Assembly: GCA_934646845.1 (NCBI GenBank)
Contig: CAKUEV010000002.1
Coordinates: forward strand, 1-31,681
Direction: 5' to 3'
DNA: 31,681 nt
From: an uncultured Slackia sp.
GTDB lineage: Bacteria > Actinomycetota > Coriobacteriia > Coriobacteriales > Eggerthellaceae
Shown: positions 15,707 through 24,761 of the stretch, in pieces
Position numbering within the stretch: position 1 is the stretch's first letter
How the letters are laid out: each line of letters begins with the position of its first letter
Program-made: the position numbers and the translations under genes
The notes under the pieces: generated by a model
Told to the model about the DNA's origin: nothing
Seen by the model: the letters and a program-made list of their open reading frames with translations, nothing else
Database searches by the model: none

Positions 15707-15859
15707 GTTTCCAGCTGTCCGGGTGGGTCGGACGAAACCGTCGGCGTTCATACCCGCCCTTCATTTCAACATGAAACGCCGTCAAGCGGGCGCATAGTGA
15801 GCCGAAGGCGAACGGTAGCCCGGTGTGGTCTCGTCCGACCCACCCGGACAGCTGGAAAC
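15707..15859. repeat. 153-bp inverted-repeat element E2 between iscS and mnmA
   Basis: Arms 15707-15739 and 15827-15859 are inverted copies over 33 nt with a single mismatch. The outer sequence is GTTTCCAGCTGTCCGGGTGG and its complement. Each arm also contains a small hairpin, GTCCG-N7-CGGAC. The interior has its own inverted repeat (CGGCGTTCAT with ATGAAACGCCG). No coding sequence and no clear target-site duplication are seen. Like E1 it is about 150 bp, opens with GTTT(T)CC and separates two functionally linked genes on the minus strand. A MITE-like element or a structured processing or attenuation signal are the main options. Confidence 0.75.
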
Positions 15860-15875
15860 AGCGGACATCGATATT

Positions 15876-17009
15876 TTACCGCTTCAGAGTTGCAGCTATT
15901 TCGTGCATTGCCGCCGCCGCTGCGTCTACATCTTCTTGCGTGGTATCGGCGGAAAGCGAAAAACGAACCGAACCTTTCGCAAGAGATTCCGAAATGCCCA
16001 TAGCGCGTAACACGTGGCTGGTTTTCACAGCGCCCGCCGAGCAAGCCGACCCCGCCGACGCGCATACGCCCCTCGCATCAAGCAGCGGAATGAGCGCCTG
16101 GTGGTCGAACCCGCCAAAGCATACATTCGAAATGCCCGGCACACGCGGAGCCGCTTTCCCCACGACATATGCGCCCTCGATTTGCTCAAGACGCGTCTCG
16201 AGGCAATCGCGCAAGCGGCGTATGCGATTGGCATCCTCTTCCATGGTTTCACATGCCTCTTCAAGTGCCGTGGCCAAACCCACAATGCCAGGCACGTTTT
16301 CCGTACCCGAGCGACGACCGCGCTCTTGGCCACCACCGAAGATGATAGGTTCGGCGCCCTCGCGCGTACGGCACACCAACGCGCCGACTCCCTTGGGGCC
16401 ATGGAACTTGTGCGCCGAAATCGACAGCATATCGATCCCTGACGCCTCGGCGTTGAGGCGCACATGCCCGGCCGCCTGCACAGCGTCGGTATGGAAAAAC
16501 GCACCCGCAGCATGCGCCGCTTGCGAAATTTCGGAAACGGGCTGCAAAACGCCCGTTTCATTGTTCGCCGACATGACGCTCACGAGACACACGTCATCGT
16601 CGAGAACCGCCTCTATGGCTCGAGCGCTCACAACGCCCGTCTCGTCGGGGTTGACGAGCGTGATCGCAAAGCCCTGAGCCTGCCAATAATCAAGCGCTCT
16701 GAGCACTGCAGGATGCTCGATGAAAGAGGCGACCATGCGCATTCGATGAGCCCCGCGGCCGAATTCAGCTCCCGTTGCCAACGCCTGGTTATCGGCTTCG
16801 GTACCGCCAGAAGTGAAAACGATTTGGCGAGGCGTGCAACCGAGGCATTCCGCAACCGTTGCGCGAGCGTCCACCACGGCATGCAGCGCCGTACGCCCCG
16901 CCGCGTGCACGCTCCCCGGATTGCCGAAATCGACACCGAAATACGGCAGCATTCGCGCAAGCACGCTTTCATGCATTGCGGTTGTCGCGGCATTATCGAG
17001 ATATATCAT
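15876..17009 (-). CDS. iscS: Cysteine desulfurase, IscS/NifS family
   Basis: A 377-residue PLP enzyme that converts cysteine to alanine and hands on persulfide sulfur. It opens MIYLDNAATT, has the cofactor-stacking His99 in IEHP, the Schiff-base Lys201 in SAHKFHGPKG, and the active-site Cys323 in SACSAGA on the flexible loop, with the short class-I (IscS/NifS) loop. The start at 17009 has GGAAAG about 6 nt upstream. No IscU scaffold or IscR lies adjacent; mnmA is the next gene, so tRNA thiolation is the evident task, though general FeS supply is likely too. The promoter region carries repeated GATACTTG boxes. Confidence 0.93.
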   Translation of the reverse strand: MIYLDNAATTAMHESVLARMLPYFGVDFGNPGSVHAAGRTALHAVVDARATVAECLGCTPRQIVFTSGGTEADNQALATGAEFGRGAHRMRMVASFIEHPAVLRALDYWQAQGFAITLVNPDETGVVSARAIEAVLDDDVCLVSVMSANNETGVLQPVSEISQAAHAAGAFFHTDAVQAAGHVRLNAEASGIDMLSISAHKFHGPKGVGALVCRTREGAEPIIFGGGQERGRRSGTENVPGIVGLATALEEACETMEEDANRIRRLRDCLETRLEQIEGAYVVGKAAPRVPGISNVCFGGFDHQALIPLLDARGVCASAGSACSAGAVKTSHVLRAMGISESLAKGSVRFSLSADTTQEDVDAAAAAMHEIAATLKR

Positions 17010-17054
17010 AGTTACTTTCCGAAACCTTACATCGTTTAAGTACTAGGTATTATT

Positions 17055-17083
17055 TTTATATCGGTATCTATTCGATACTTGAA
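17055..17083 (-). promoter_or_regulatory. Putative iscS promoter
   Basis: On the minus strand TTCAAG (17078-17083) and TATAAA (17055-17060) are 17 nt apart. The spacer contains the palindrome GTATCGAATAGATAC (17064-17078), where a bound repressor would block RNA polymerase. Confidence 0.45.
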
Positions 17084-17139
17084 GCTCACTTGCTTCTAGT
17101 TTCTTTTAGATACTTGCATCCTAACCATATGCGAGTATC
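17064..17139. promoter_or_regulatory. GATACTTG repeat cluster upstream of iscS
   Basis: GATACTTG occurs at 17074-17081 and 17109-17116, and inverted as CGAGTATC at 17132-17139. The last two form an inverted repeat with 11-nt arms (one mismatch) and a 9-nt spacer. The half-site ATACTTG/CGAGTAT fits the outer half of the E. coli IscR type-1 motif (ATASYYG...CRRSTAT), but the overall length is 29 nt, not 25. An Rrf2/IscR-type regulator sensing FeS status is a reasonable inference. The first hairpin after the upstream gene also falls here, so a role in mRNA ending is not excluded. Confidence 0.45.
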
Positions 17140-17141
17140 TT

Positions 17142-18071
17142 CTAAATACCGTCGGCATATTCCATTGTCGGCCAGGACCTTGCGTCGGGAGCCTTTTTGA
17201 TGTTCAGGTGGCACCGCCCTCGCGCATCGCGCGTCGCAGCGTGCGAGCGAATGGCCTCTTGTGCGAGCGAGGCGAACAAACACCCCATTTTCCGCGTGCC
17301 CGCAAAGAATTCAGGGTGCCACTGAACTCCCATGATGAACGACCTGTCACGCACCTCAACCGCTTCTACCAGTCCATCGGGACCGTATGCTACGGGGTCG
17401 AGCATAGGGGCAACCGTACGCACTCCCTGATGATGCATGGAATTCGTAGCAAGGCGGTCGGTCTCTAAAATGCGCCCGAGCTTAGATTCGTGCACGATTT
17501 TCACGAAATGGCTTGTTTCTGAATAATCGCATGTCTGCCAATGCTGCAACGATGTGAATTGATCGGCCAAATCCAAATAGAGCGTGCCGCCGAAAAACAC
17601 ATTAATCATTTGCATGCCGCGGCAAATACCAAGCACCGGCACATCGAACTGGTAGGCATAGCTCAAAATAAGGAATTCGAGATCTTCCCTTTCGGGCGTA
17701 AGCTCGCCGAGCTTTTCAGATTTTTCGAGCGAGCCATAACGTTCGGGGTCGATATCGTTGCCGCCGGTGAGCAAAAAGCCGTCGATATGCGGGAACAAGG
17801 TTTCATACACATGCACGTCTTCCACCAAGGGAAGCACAAGCGGAGCCGCTCCGGCAGCCGTAAGCGCTTGAATGTAACGATTGGCCATGACGACCGACTT
17901 TTCGCTGGGATACTGCGTTGGCACCACGCCAATAACGGGAGCAGGCGCGACCGATAGGCAAAGCGATGAGCCCATGCACGATTCCGCGGCACCGCACCCC
18001 GCTGCAGCGCACCGAGAACTCGCCTGCGCGCGGTATTCCTCGAATTTGGAAACGATGTCTTCATCAGCCAT
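17142..18071 (-). CDS. Class-I glutamine amidotransferase-like hydrolase (peptidase C26, PuuD-like)
   Basis: A 309-residue protein with the C26 catalytic triad: nucleophile Cys150 in LGICRGMQ, His252 and Glu254 in QWHPEF, plus the substrate-site LLTGGNDIDPERY (100-112). The family includes gamma-glutamyl-GABA hydrolase (PuuD) and related gamma-glutamyl hydrolases. About 45 residues precede the domain, with Cys21, 26, 32 and 38, a Cys-rich extension not usual in PuuD. The start at 18071 has AAGGGGG 6 nt upstream. TTGACA on the minus strand (18134-18139), beyond the terminator of the preceding gene, may be part of its promoter. The substrate is not determinable. Confidence 0.82.
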   Translation of the reverse strand: MADEDIVSKFEEYRAQASSRCAAAGCGAAESCMGSSLCLSVAPAPVIGVVPTQYPSEKSVVMANRYIQALTAAGAAPLVLPLVEDVHVYETLFPHIDGFLLTGGNDIDPERYGSLEKSEKLGELTPEREDLEFLILSYAYQFDVPVLGICRGMQMINVFFGGTLYLDLADQFTSLQHWQTCDYSETSHFVKIVHESKLGRILETDRLATNSMHHQGVRTVAPMLDPVAYGPDGLVEAVEVRDRSFIMGVQWHPEFFAGTRKMGCLFASLAQEAIRSHAATRDARGRCHLNIKKAPDARSWPTMEYADGI

Positions 18072-18152
18072 ACGCATCCCCCTTGAAACCCACATATTAA
18101 CTAGGAATATAGGTTTCTTTATTTCGGGGAATTTGTCAAGGCATAGCTCCCG

Positions 18153-18174
18153 TAAAAGGCCGAAAGAGCCTTAC
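18153..18174 (-). terminator. Terminator overlapping the stop codon of the SanA-like gene
   Basis: AAGGC (18156-18160) and GCCTT (18168-18172) enclose a 7-nt loop, and on the minus strand the hairpin ends in TTTT. The TAA stop codon at 18171-18173 lies in the stem. Confidence 0.6.
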
Positions 18175-18812
18175 AGCGTTATGGCCTCGCCCGGATTGTC
18201 GGGCTCGGCGCCCGTCCATACCGAAATGGCATCCTGCACGCGCGCGGGCCACTCGCGAATATCGTAATAGGCCTGATCGTCATAGGTGCCTGTATCGCTC
18301 ACTACGCCAACGGCCGACATGCCCACGCCCTGGGCATCGAACACCGCGCGATACTGGTGGTATTTCTGCGTGACAATGGCAACGCTCTGCGCGCCGTAGA
18401 CATTTGCGACGCGCCACATGGTGTCATACGTGTGATAGCCGCCCCCGTCGCAATAAATCGCCGATTCAGGAACGCCCTGCGCAATGGCATAGGCCTTCAT
18501 CGCGTTTGGTTCGTCGTAATTCGATTCGCGACCGTCGCCAGACATAACGACAATGGGGGCCACGCCCTTGAAATACAGATCGATTGCTGCGTCGACGCGT
18601 TTCTGCAGAATAGGCGAAAGCGAGCCATCGGGCAGCACACTCGCTCCAAGCACGACGATAGCGTCGCATGAGGCGACCCGGGACTGCTCGTATTTGTCCA
18701 AGGTGGTAATGGCGGGATTGGCCGACAGCACAACGCACGCATTAATGCCGCCTACGGCGACAACCGCCGCAACCACAATCGCCAACACGAATTTGAACAA
18801 ACCTTTAAGCAC
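18171..18812 (-). CDS. SanA/YdcF-type (DUF218) membrane-anchored protein
   Basis: A 213-residue protein with one N-terminal membrane helix (about 5-25) and an extracytoplasmic domain of the DUF218 family. It shows AIVVLGASVLPDGSLSPIL, VVMSGDG, an E-x-x-x-M segment and GGYHTYDTMWR. SanA-like proteins affect the cell envelope barrier, but their biochemistry is not settled. I start at the GTG at 18812, with AAAGAGG 5 nt upstream; the longer open frame begins inside the leuS terminator hairpin and is not a credible start. It follows leuS on the same strand but is separated by that terminator. Confidence 0.8.
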   Translation of the reverse strand: MLKGLFKFVLAIVVAAVVAVGGINACVVLSANPAITTLDKYEQSRVASCDAIVVLGASVLPDGSLSPILQKRVDAAIDLYFKGVAPIVVMSGDGRESNYDEPNAMKAYAIAQGVPESAIYCDGGGYHTYDTMWRVANVYGAQSVAIVTQKYHQYRAVFDAQGVGMSAVGVVSDTGTYDDQAYYDIREWPARVQDAISVWTGAEPDNPGEAITL

Positions 18813-18879
18813 GCAGACCTCTTTCGTTTCCTGAGCGTCCCATAATAAGCCGCCTTTTCGCGGCCGCGCGAAGTCTCCC

Positions 18880-18944
18880 AAAAACAAGCAAGCCGCCCCC
18901 ATAGGAGCGGCTTGAATTATTCATACGTTGGCCGTCAGGCCAAC
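18880..18944 (-). terminator. Tandem hairpin terminator after leuS
   Basis: Two stems follow the leuS stop codon. GTTGGCC-GTCA-GGCCAAC (18927-18944) has a perfect 7-bp stem but no T-run. CAAGCCGC (18889-18896) with GCGGCTTG (18907-18914) is followed on the minus strand by a T5 tract. The second is a standard intrinsic terminator; the first may protect the mRNA end. Confidence 0.8.
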
Positions 18945-18950
18945 ACATGA

Positions 18951-21521
18951 TTACTTCACGACGATATTCACCAGGCGACCGGGAATAACGATCTTCTTGA
19001 CAACCGTCTTGCCCTCAACAGCATTGGCGGCAGCCTCGAGCGCCTTGGCGATGATGTCCTCCTCAGCGGCATCGGCAGCAACCGTGACGCGAGCCTTCAC
19101 CTTGCCGTTGATCTGCACAGCGAGCTCAACCTCGTCGGCCTTGGCCTTCTCGGGGTCGAACTCGGGCCACGGCTGGTTGTGGATGCTGGGCTCGTTGCCA
19201 AGCACCGTGGTCCACAGCTCTTCAGCCCAGTGCGGGGCAAACGGAGCAAGCAGCTTCACGATGACCTCGGCAACCTCGTCGCAGCCCGCAGCCCACTCGG
19301 CGTTTGCGGCACGCTCTTCGGCGCTTGCAGCACGCAGGAAATCGTTCGTGCTGTTCACGAGCTCCATGATGGCGGCAATCGCGGTGTTGAAGTTGTTGCG
19401 GTCGATGTCGTCGGACACCTTGCCCACAACGCGATGGCGCTCACGCATCAACGTCTTGAAGGCGTCGGCGGCATTCAACTTGGAGTCGCCATTGAACAGC
19501 GTATCCTCGCCCGCCTCGCGCTTCAGGTCGTACACGGCGCGCCACACGCGGTTCAGGAACTTGTACAGGCCCGCAAGGCCGTCTTCGTTCCACAGCAGCT
19601 CTTTGTCAGGCGGAGCCATGAACAGAATGTAGCAACGCACGGCATCGGCGCCATAGGCGGCAATCATATCTTCAGGCGAAATGACGTTGCCCTTCGACTT
19701 CGACATAACGTCGCCGTGCTCGTCGAGCACCATGCCTTGACACAGCAGATTCGTGAACGGCTCATCGAAGTTCAGCATGCCCTCGTCGCGCAGCACCTTC
19801 GTGAAGAAGCGACTGTAGAGCAGATGCAGAATGGCATGCTCGATGCCGCCGATGTACTGGTCGACAGGCAGCCACGAATTCGCCTTAGCGGAATCGAACG
19901 GGCGCTCGGTGTTGTGAGGATCGGTATAGCGCATGTAATACCAGCTCGAGCACGTAAACGTGTCCATGGTGTCGGTCTCGCGACGAGCCTCGCCACCACA
20001 CTTCGGGCACGTGCACTTCGCGAATTCCTCGTGCGTAGCGAGCGTCTCACCAGCGGAAAGGTCAATGTCCTCGGGAAGGCGCACAGGCAAATCTTCTTCA
20101 GGAACAGGCACGACGCCACACTTCGGGCAATGAATCGCAGGAATGGGATTGCCCCAATAGCGCTGACGAGAAATGAGCCAGTCGCGCAGGCGGAATTCCA
20201 CCTTGCGTCGGCCGCGGCCCATGGCCTCGAGCTCGGCGACGATAGCTGCCTCGCCCTCGGAATGCTTGCCGCCGGTCATGCCGGTGTATTTGCCCGACTG
20301 CACAAGCGTGCCTTCGGCGGCGTAGGCCTCGGGCCAATCGACCGAGGTGACCACGCGGTTCTGCTCGTCTTTCAGCTGCTCGAACAGCGGGTCGTCATCG
20401 CCCAAGATGATGGGAATGATGGGCAAGTCGTATTTGCGAGCGAATTCGAAGTCGCGCTGGTCGCCGCACGGAACAGCCATAACGGCACCCGTGCCGTAAT
20501 CGGCAACGACATAGTCGGCAACCCAGATGGGCAGCTTTTCGCCATTAATGGGATTGACCGCGTAACGACCGGTAAACTCGCCGTGCTTTTCGTGGTCGCC
20601 CTGGGCGCGCTGCACCGCGGTGATCTTCTTGGAGGCCTCGACGAGATCCATAACCGGCTTCTCGTATTCGGTACCCTCGACAAGCGCCGCGAGACCCTTG
20701 TATTCGGGGGCAAGCACGAAGAAACTCGCGCCGAACAGCGTGTCGGCACGCGTGGTGAACACGGTGATGATATCGTCTTCGGCAGGCTCGGCGGGCACGT
20801 TGCCGTCTTTGTCGCACAGCACGAAGTCGACCTCGGCGCCTTCAGAGCGGCCAATCCAGTTGGACTGCTGCTGCTTCACGCGCTCGGGCCAGCCTTCGAG
20901 CTGGTCAAGGTCGTCGAGCAATTCCTGCGCGTAGTCGGTGATCTTCAGGTACCACTGCGTGAGGTCGCGCTTCTCGATTTCGGAATCGCAGCGCCAGCAA
21001 CGGCCTTCGATAACCTGCTCGTTCGCCAGAACGGTCTGGCAGCCCGGGCACCAATTCACGGGAGAGTTGCGGCGCTCGACGAGGCCACGCTCCCAGAACT
21101 TCTCAAAAATCCACTGGCCCCAGCGATAGTACTCGGGGTCGCACGCCACAACGGTGCGGTCCCAGTCGTAGGAAAAGCCCATGCGCTTGAAGCTGGCCTT
21201 CTGGGTTTCGATGTTGGCATACGTCCATTTGGCAGGATGGCTATGGTGCTTGATGGCAGCATTTTCTGCAGGCAGGCCGAAGGCGTCCCAACCCATGGGA
21301 TGCAAAACGTCGAAGCCCTTCATGCGATAGTAGCGAGCAATAACGTCGCCAATCGAATAGTTACGGGCATGGCCCATGTGAATGTCGCCCGAGGGATACG
21401 GGAACATTTCCAAGATGTATTTCTTGGGGCGCCCGTCTTCTTCATGCACCTTGTTGATGCCGCTTTCTTCCCAAGCCGCGTGCCAACGCGGCTCGATCTC
21501 GAGGGGATTATATTCCTTCAT
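18951..21521 (-). CDS. leuS: Leucyl-tRNA synthetase
   Basis: An 856-residue class-I aminoacyl-tRNA synthetase of normal bacterial length. It has the HIGH-type motif HMGH at residues 48-51, the MSKSK loop at 606-610, a zinc-ribbon pair (CPGC near the start of the insertion; CPKC twice around 450-500), the large CP1 editing domain between them, and the C-terminal anticodon-binding and tRNA-contact domains. It charges tRNA-Leu in the cytosol. The start has AGGAG 5 nt upstream. No T-box-like leader is visible; the leader is only about 60 nt. Confidence 0.98.
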   Translation of the reverse strand: MKEYNPLEIEPRWHAAWEESGINKVHEEDGRPKKYILEMFPYPSGDIHMGHARNYSIGDVIARYYRMKGFDVLHPMGWDAFGLPAENAAIKHHSHPAKWTYANIETQKASFKRMGFSYDWDRTVVACDPEYYRWGQWIFEKFWERGLVERRNSPVNWCPGCQTVLANEQVIEGRCWRCDSEIEKRDLTQWYLKITDYAQELLDDLDQLEGWPERVKQQQSNWIGRSEGAEVDFVLCDKDGNVPAEPAEDDIITVFTTRADTLFGASFFVLAPEYKGLAALVEGTEYEKPVMDLVEASKKITAVQRAQGDHEKHGEFTGRYAVNPINGEKLPIWVADYVVADYGTGAVMAVPCGDQRDFEFARKYDLPIIPIILGDDDPLFEQLKDEQNRVVTSVDWPEAYAAEGTLVQSGKYTGMTGGKHSEGEAAIVAELEAMGRGRRKVEFRLRDWLISRQRYWGNPIPAIHCPKCGVVPVPEEDLPVRLPEDIDLSAGETLATHEEFAKCTCPKCGGEARRETDTMDTFTCSSWYYMRYTDPHNTERPFDSAKANSWLPVDQYIGGIEHAILHLLYSRFFTKVLRDEGMLNFDEPFTNLLCQGMVLDEHGDVMSKSKGNVISPEDMIAAYGADAVRCYILFMAPPDKELLWNEDGLAGLYKFLNRVWRAVYDLKREAGEDTLFNGDSKLNAADAFKTLMRERHRVVGKVSDDIDRNNFNTAIAAIMELVNSTNDFLRAASAEERAANAEWAAGCDEVAEVIVKLLAPFAPHWAEELWTTVLGNEPSIHNQPWPEFDPEKAKADEVELAVQINGKVKARVTVAADAAEEDIIAKALEAAANAVEGKTVVKKIVIPGRLVNIVVK

Positions 21522-21548
21522 GTGTGCTCCTGCTAATCCGGAACTTCA

Positions 21549-21620
21549 GCGCATATGCATGCGCAACGATAATTCGCCTATTGTAACGCGCCTTTGCACT
21601 TCATACTTTGCGCTTCATAC
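21549..21620 (-). promoter_or_regulatory. leuS promoter and leader with hairpin and tandem 14-bp repeat
   Basis: On the minus strand TACAAT (complement of 21580-21585) is a good -10 box, without a clear -35. The leader has a hairpin GCGCAT-ATGC-ATGCGC (21549-21564), 28 nt before the start codon. Upstream of the -10 box, TTTGCACTTCATAC (21593-21606) and TTTGCGCTTCATAC (21607-21620) form an exact head-to-tail duplication with one difference, ending where the preceding terminator begins. Confidence 0.45.
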
Positions 21621-21645
21621 AAAAAAACGTCCGCAAATGCGGACG
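21621..21645 (-). terminator. Terminator after the secreted double-psi-barrel protein gene
   Basis: CGTCCGC-AAAT-GCGGACG (21628-21645) is a perfect 7-bp stem with a 4-nt loop. On the minus strand it is followed by seven T. It lies 194 nt beyond the stop codon. Confidence 0.85.
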
Positions 21646-21838
21646 GTAATGCAGCTCAATAAGAAATATCCAAATGAAATCCAACAAGTCAGGCTTGCAT
21701 TGAATGCGGAACCGCTCGCCGGCCCGCCGTGCGATGCGCCCTAAGGAAGGCGTCCATCGAGACTGCCCTTCCCTTGCGTGGTGCTCCATCGCGTGAAGAA
21801 ACGGGCGGCGCAGCGCATAGCGATGCGGGCACCTGCTT
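21646..21838. other. Long 3' untranslated stretch without a recognised feature
   Basis: These 193 bp lie between the stop codon of the secreted protein and its terminator. The open frames through it have no credible start or domain, and I see no tRNA, SRP RNA or other RNA motif. It would be transcribed as a long 3' tail. Confidence 0.5.
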
Positions 21839-22942
21839 CTACAGGAAACGGTAAGAAACGGTGCGCACGCCCCAATCGAAACAGCTGCTCGCGCCAAGGG
21901 CCTTCCATACGCCAGGCTGCAAATCGAGCGCGCGGGAGCCGCCGCCCAGGCCACCGCAGTCGTTCACCACAGCGACAGCCGTGCGACCGCCATAGCTGAT
22001 TTCGACCGAGCGCCCAAAATAAGAGCGGTAGTTCGGCATAGACATGGGAACAGCCACGCCCATGGAGCTTTCGCTGACGATCGCGCCCGTCGCGGTGTGA
22101 GCGCCCAGCGTGCCATCACTCGTTGAGCCGTAGGCGGAAACAACGCCCGACTGCCAACCCGAGCTCGTATTCGAGGAATTGGAATTGTTCGAGCTCGAGC
22201 CGTTCGATTCGCTCGATGAGCTGCTTGAAGATTGGTTGCCGGAATTCGACGCAGCGCTGTTGCCAGATTCCTCCGCCTTTTCGGCAGCGCCCTTCGATTC
22301 CTCCGCAGAGGCTTGCTCGGTTTGAGACTGGGCTTCCTGCTGGGCCTTCAGCGCTTCGGCCTGCTTTTGCAGCTCGGCCAAACGAGCGGCTTCGGCAGCA
22401 GCCTGGGCATCGCTCAAGTGCGCGGTGGCCTGTGCCACAACCTGTTGGGCTTCGGTTTGCTTGGCTTCGGCATCGGAAATGGCTTTAACCTGTTCGTCTT
22501 TTTTCTTGTTCAGGTCGTCGAGGGCGTCGTTAAACGTAGCTTCGAGCTGCTTCTGCTCTGCGATTTGGCGAGCTTGGTCTTCCTGGATCGCATCGAAGTA
22601 CTGCATGTTATTCACGAGATCAGAGATGCTTTGCGATTCGAGCAGCACTTTAATAAGAGAGATGCCGCCCGTTTTGTACTCTTGGGTCGCATAGATGCCA
22701 AGCTTGTCTCGGCCGGCCTGAGCGGCCGCCTGCGCGTCCATTACGCCTTGGGTGGCTTCGTCGATTTGCTCTTGGAGCTCTTCAGCCTGCTTGACGAGGG
22801 CTTCGTGCTCTGAAGCAATTTGTGACATGCGGGCTTCGGCAGCGCTGAGCGCGTTCTGGGCGTCGCTTACCTCGTCGGCATAGGCGGGTGTGGCGCATGC
22901 GAAGGTCAGCGAGCCAGCGGACAGAACGCCCGCGAGCAGCAA
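21839..22942 (-). CDS. Secreted coiled-coil protein with C-terminal double-psi beta-barrel (RlpA/3D-like) domain
   Basis: About 367 residues from a TTG start. The order is: signal peptide ending PAYADE (about 24), a long coiled coil (about 25-205; Ala/Gln/Glu-rich heptads with a NNMQYFDAI segment resembling PcsB/CwlO-type N-domains), a Ser/Asn-rich flexible linker (about 230-265), and a barrel domain (about 270-367) with VVNDCGG, ALDLQPGVWKALG and a final VSYRF. This plan resembles cell-wall hydrolases of the CwlO/PcsB group with a 3D/RlpA-type catalytic module. The start is doubtful: the TTG has no ribosome site, yet the frame stays open upstream to 22994 and encodes a Lys-rich stretch without ATG, GTG or TTG. 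An ATC at 22967-22969 would give a classical signal peptide. Confidence 0.8.
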   Translation of the reverse strand: MLLAGVLSAGSLTFACATPAYADEVSDAQNALSAAEARMSQIASEHEALVKQAEELQEQIDEATQGVMDAQAAAQAGRDKLGIYATQEYKTGGISLIKVLLESQSISDLVNNMQYFDAIQEDQARQIAEQKQLEATFNDALDDLNKKKDEQVKAISDAEAKQTEAQQVVAQATAHLSDAQAAAEAARLAELQKQAEALKAQQEAQSQTEQASAEESKGAAEKAEESGNSAASNSGNQSSSSSSSESNGSSSNNSNSSNTSSGWQSGVVSAYGSTSDGTLGAHTATGAIVSESSMGVAVPMSMPNYRSYFGRSVEISYGGRTAVAVVNDCGGLGGGSRALDLQPGVWKALGASSCFDWGVRTVSYRFL

Positions 22943-23158
22943 CGCCGTTATGTTGGAAAAGGTTTTGATATAAACCGCTTTCGTCGTTTTTCTCTACGCC
23001 TCCAACCGCGCTCAACGCGCCATTGGCAGTGGCGGAAACCCGCCTTCTTATACCCACGAATTGCGTGGGAAAGAAACACAACCGACTATTTTGAACAAAC
23101 TCCCTGGTAAAGTCAATGCGAGTAGTTCACACCCCACATTAGTAACGTTTGCCCATAT

Positions 23159-23184
23159 AAAAAGCGACCCCGAAGGGTCGCTTT
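23159..23184 (-). terminator. guaB terminator
   Basis: AAAGCGACCC (23161-23170), loop CGAA, GGGTCGCTTT (23175-23184) is a perfect 10-bp stem. On the minus strand a T5 run follows it. It begins about 31 nt beyond the guaB stop codon. Confidence 0.88.
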
Positions 23185-23214
23185 CCGTGCTGTTATTTGC
23201 TCAAAACGCAGCTT

Positions 23215-24732
23215 TTAGCGAACGCGAGAAACGTACGGCGTTTTGTCTTTCAGCAAAACGTCGTGAGCGCCGCCCTCGACGATGGAGGTCGAAGACACGG
23301 TGGTGAGCTTCGCCTTGTCGCGGAACTCAGGAATCGTGAGCGCGCCGCAGTTGCACATCGTGGACTTGATCTTGAGCAGCGTAACAGCGATGTTGTCCTT
23401 CAGGCTGCCAGCGTAAGGCACGTACGAGTCGACGCCCTCTTCGAAGGAAAGGCTCTTCTTGCCGCCGAGGTCGTAACGGCCCCAGTTGCGAGCGCGGGCA
23501 GAACCCTCGCCCCAGTATTCCTTCATGTAAGTGCCGTTGACCATGACCTTGGCCGACGGGGACTCGTCGAAGCGGGCGAAGTAACGGCCGAGCATCACGA
23601 AGTCGGCGCCCATGGCGAGCGCGAGCGAGATGTGGTGGTCGTACACGATGCCGCCATCGGAGCAGATGGGCACGTAGATGCCGGTCTCCTCGAAGTACTC
23701 GTCACGAGCCTTGGCGACTTCGATGGTCGCGGTAGCCTGGCCACGGCCGATGCCCTTGGTCTCGCGGGTGATGCAGATGGAACCGCCGCCAATACCGACC
23801 TTGATGAAGTCGGCGCCAGCTTCGGCGAGGAAACGGAAGCCTTCGCGGTCGACAACGTTGCCGGCACCGATTTTCACATCGTTGCCGTAGTGCTCGCGCA
23901 CCCATTCGATGGTCATCTTCTGCCAGTCAGAATAGCCCTCGGAAGAGTCGATGCACAGCACGTCGGCGCCAGCCTCGACCAGAGCGGGAACGCGCTCGGC
24001 GTAGTCGCGGGAGTTGATGCCCGCGCCAACCAGGTAGCGCTTCTCGTTGTCGAGCAACTCGAGCGGGTTTTCCTTATGGGTATCGTAGTCTTGGCGGAAC
24101 ACGAGGTAGCACAGGTTGTCGTTCGCATCGACAATAGGCAGGCTGTTGAGCTTGTGATCCCAGATGATGTCGTTGGCTTCCTTCAGCGAGGTGCCTTCGG
24201 TAGCAACCACGAGGTTTTCGCGGGGAGTCATGAACTCGGAAACCTTGGTATCGAGCGACATGCGCGAAAGGCGATAGTCGCGCTCGGTAACGACGCCGAG
24301 CAGCTTGCCGCCAGCCTGGCCGTTATCGGTGACGGGCATGGTGGAATGGCCGGTTTGCTCCTTCAGGGCGACGACTTCTTCGAGCGTAGTGTCAGGCGAA
24401 AGGTTGGTGTCGGAAACGACGAAGCCAGCCTTGTACGCCTTCACACGAGCGACCATGGCCGCTTCGCTCTCGATGGTCTGGTTGCCATAAATAAACGAGA
24501 TGCCACCTTCAGTGGCGAGGGCAACAGCCATATGGTCGTCAGAAACAGCGGCCATGATTGCCGACACCATGGGGATGTTCAGCGAAATGGGGCACTCTTC
24601 CTGACCCTTGCGGTAACGCACCAGCGGCGTTTTCAAGTCAACCTTCGCAGGGATGCAGGACGCCGGGGTGTGGCCCGGGACCAGCAAATACTCATTAAAC
24701 GTACGCGAGGGTTCCTCGTAGTAGAACGCCAT
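23215..24732 (-). CDS. guaB: IMP dehydrogenase
   Basis: A 505-residue enzyme that oxidises IMP to XMP with NAD, the committed step to GTP. The TIM-barrel halves flank a CBS-domain pair (about 95-220). The catalytic loop is [15 protein letters not shown] with Cys320, and the mobile flap is [12 protein letters not shown]. The C-terminus carries the monovalent-cation-site region. The start has GAAGGAGA 6 nt upstream and a strong promoter. It is a single-gene transcript ended by the hairpin at 23159-23184. Confidence 0.96.
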   Translation of the reverse strand: MAFYYEEPSRTFNEYLLVPGHTPASCIPAKVDLKTPLVRYRKGQEECPISLNIPMVSAIMAAVSDDHMAVALATEGGISFIYGNQTIESEAAMVARVKAYKAGFVVSDTNLSPDTTLEEVVALKEQTGHSTMPVTDNGQAGGKLLGVVTERDYRLSRMSLDTKVSEFMTPRENLVVATEGTSLKEANDIIWDHKLNSLPIVDANDNLCYLVFRQDYDTHKENPLELLDNEKRYLVGAGINSRDYAERVPALVEAGADVLCIDSSEGYSDWQKMTIEWVREHYGNDVKIGAGNVVDREGFRFLAEAGADFIKVGIGGGSICITRETKGIGRGQATATIEVAKARDEYFEETGIYVPICSDGGIVYDHHISLALAMGADFVMLGRYFARFDESPSAKVMVNGTYMKEYWGEGSARARNWGRYDLGGKKSLSFEEGVDSYVPYAGSLKDNIAVTLLKIKSTMCNCGALTIPEFRDKAKLTTVSSTSIVEGGAHDVLLKDKTPYVSRVR

Positions 24733-24761
24733 CTGATGTCTCCTTCGGTTTGTGTGTTTTC

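Noticed and set aside
18813..18902. Longer N-terminus for the SanA-like protein starting at 18902
   Set aside because: It begins inside the leuS terminator hairpin, whereas the GTG at 18812 has a good ribosome site and gives a normal signal-anchor.
21593..21620. Tandem 14-bp repeat as a CRISPR remnant
   Set aside because: Only two units, no spacers and no cas genes.
21646..21838. A structured RNA gene (SRP RNA or tmRNA) in the long 3' stretch
   Set aside because: The conserved SRP GGAAGG-type loop context and tmRNA tag or tRNA-like ends are not present.
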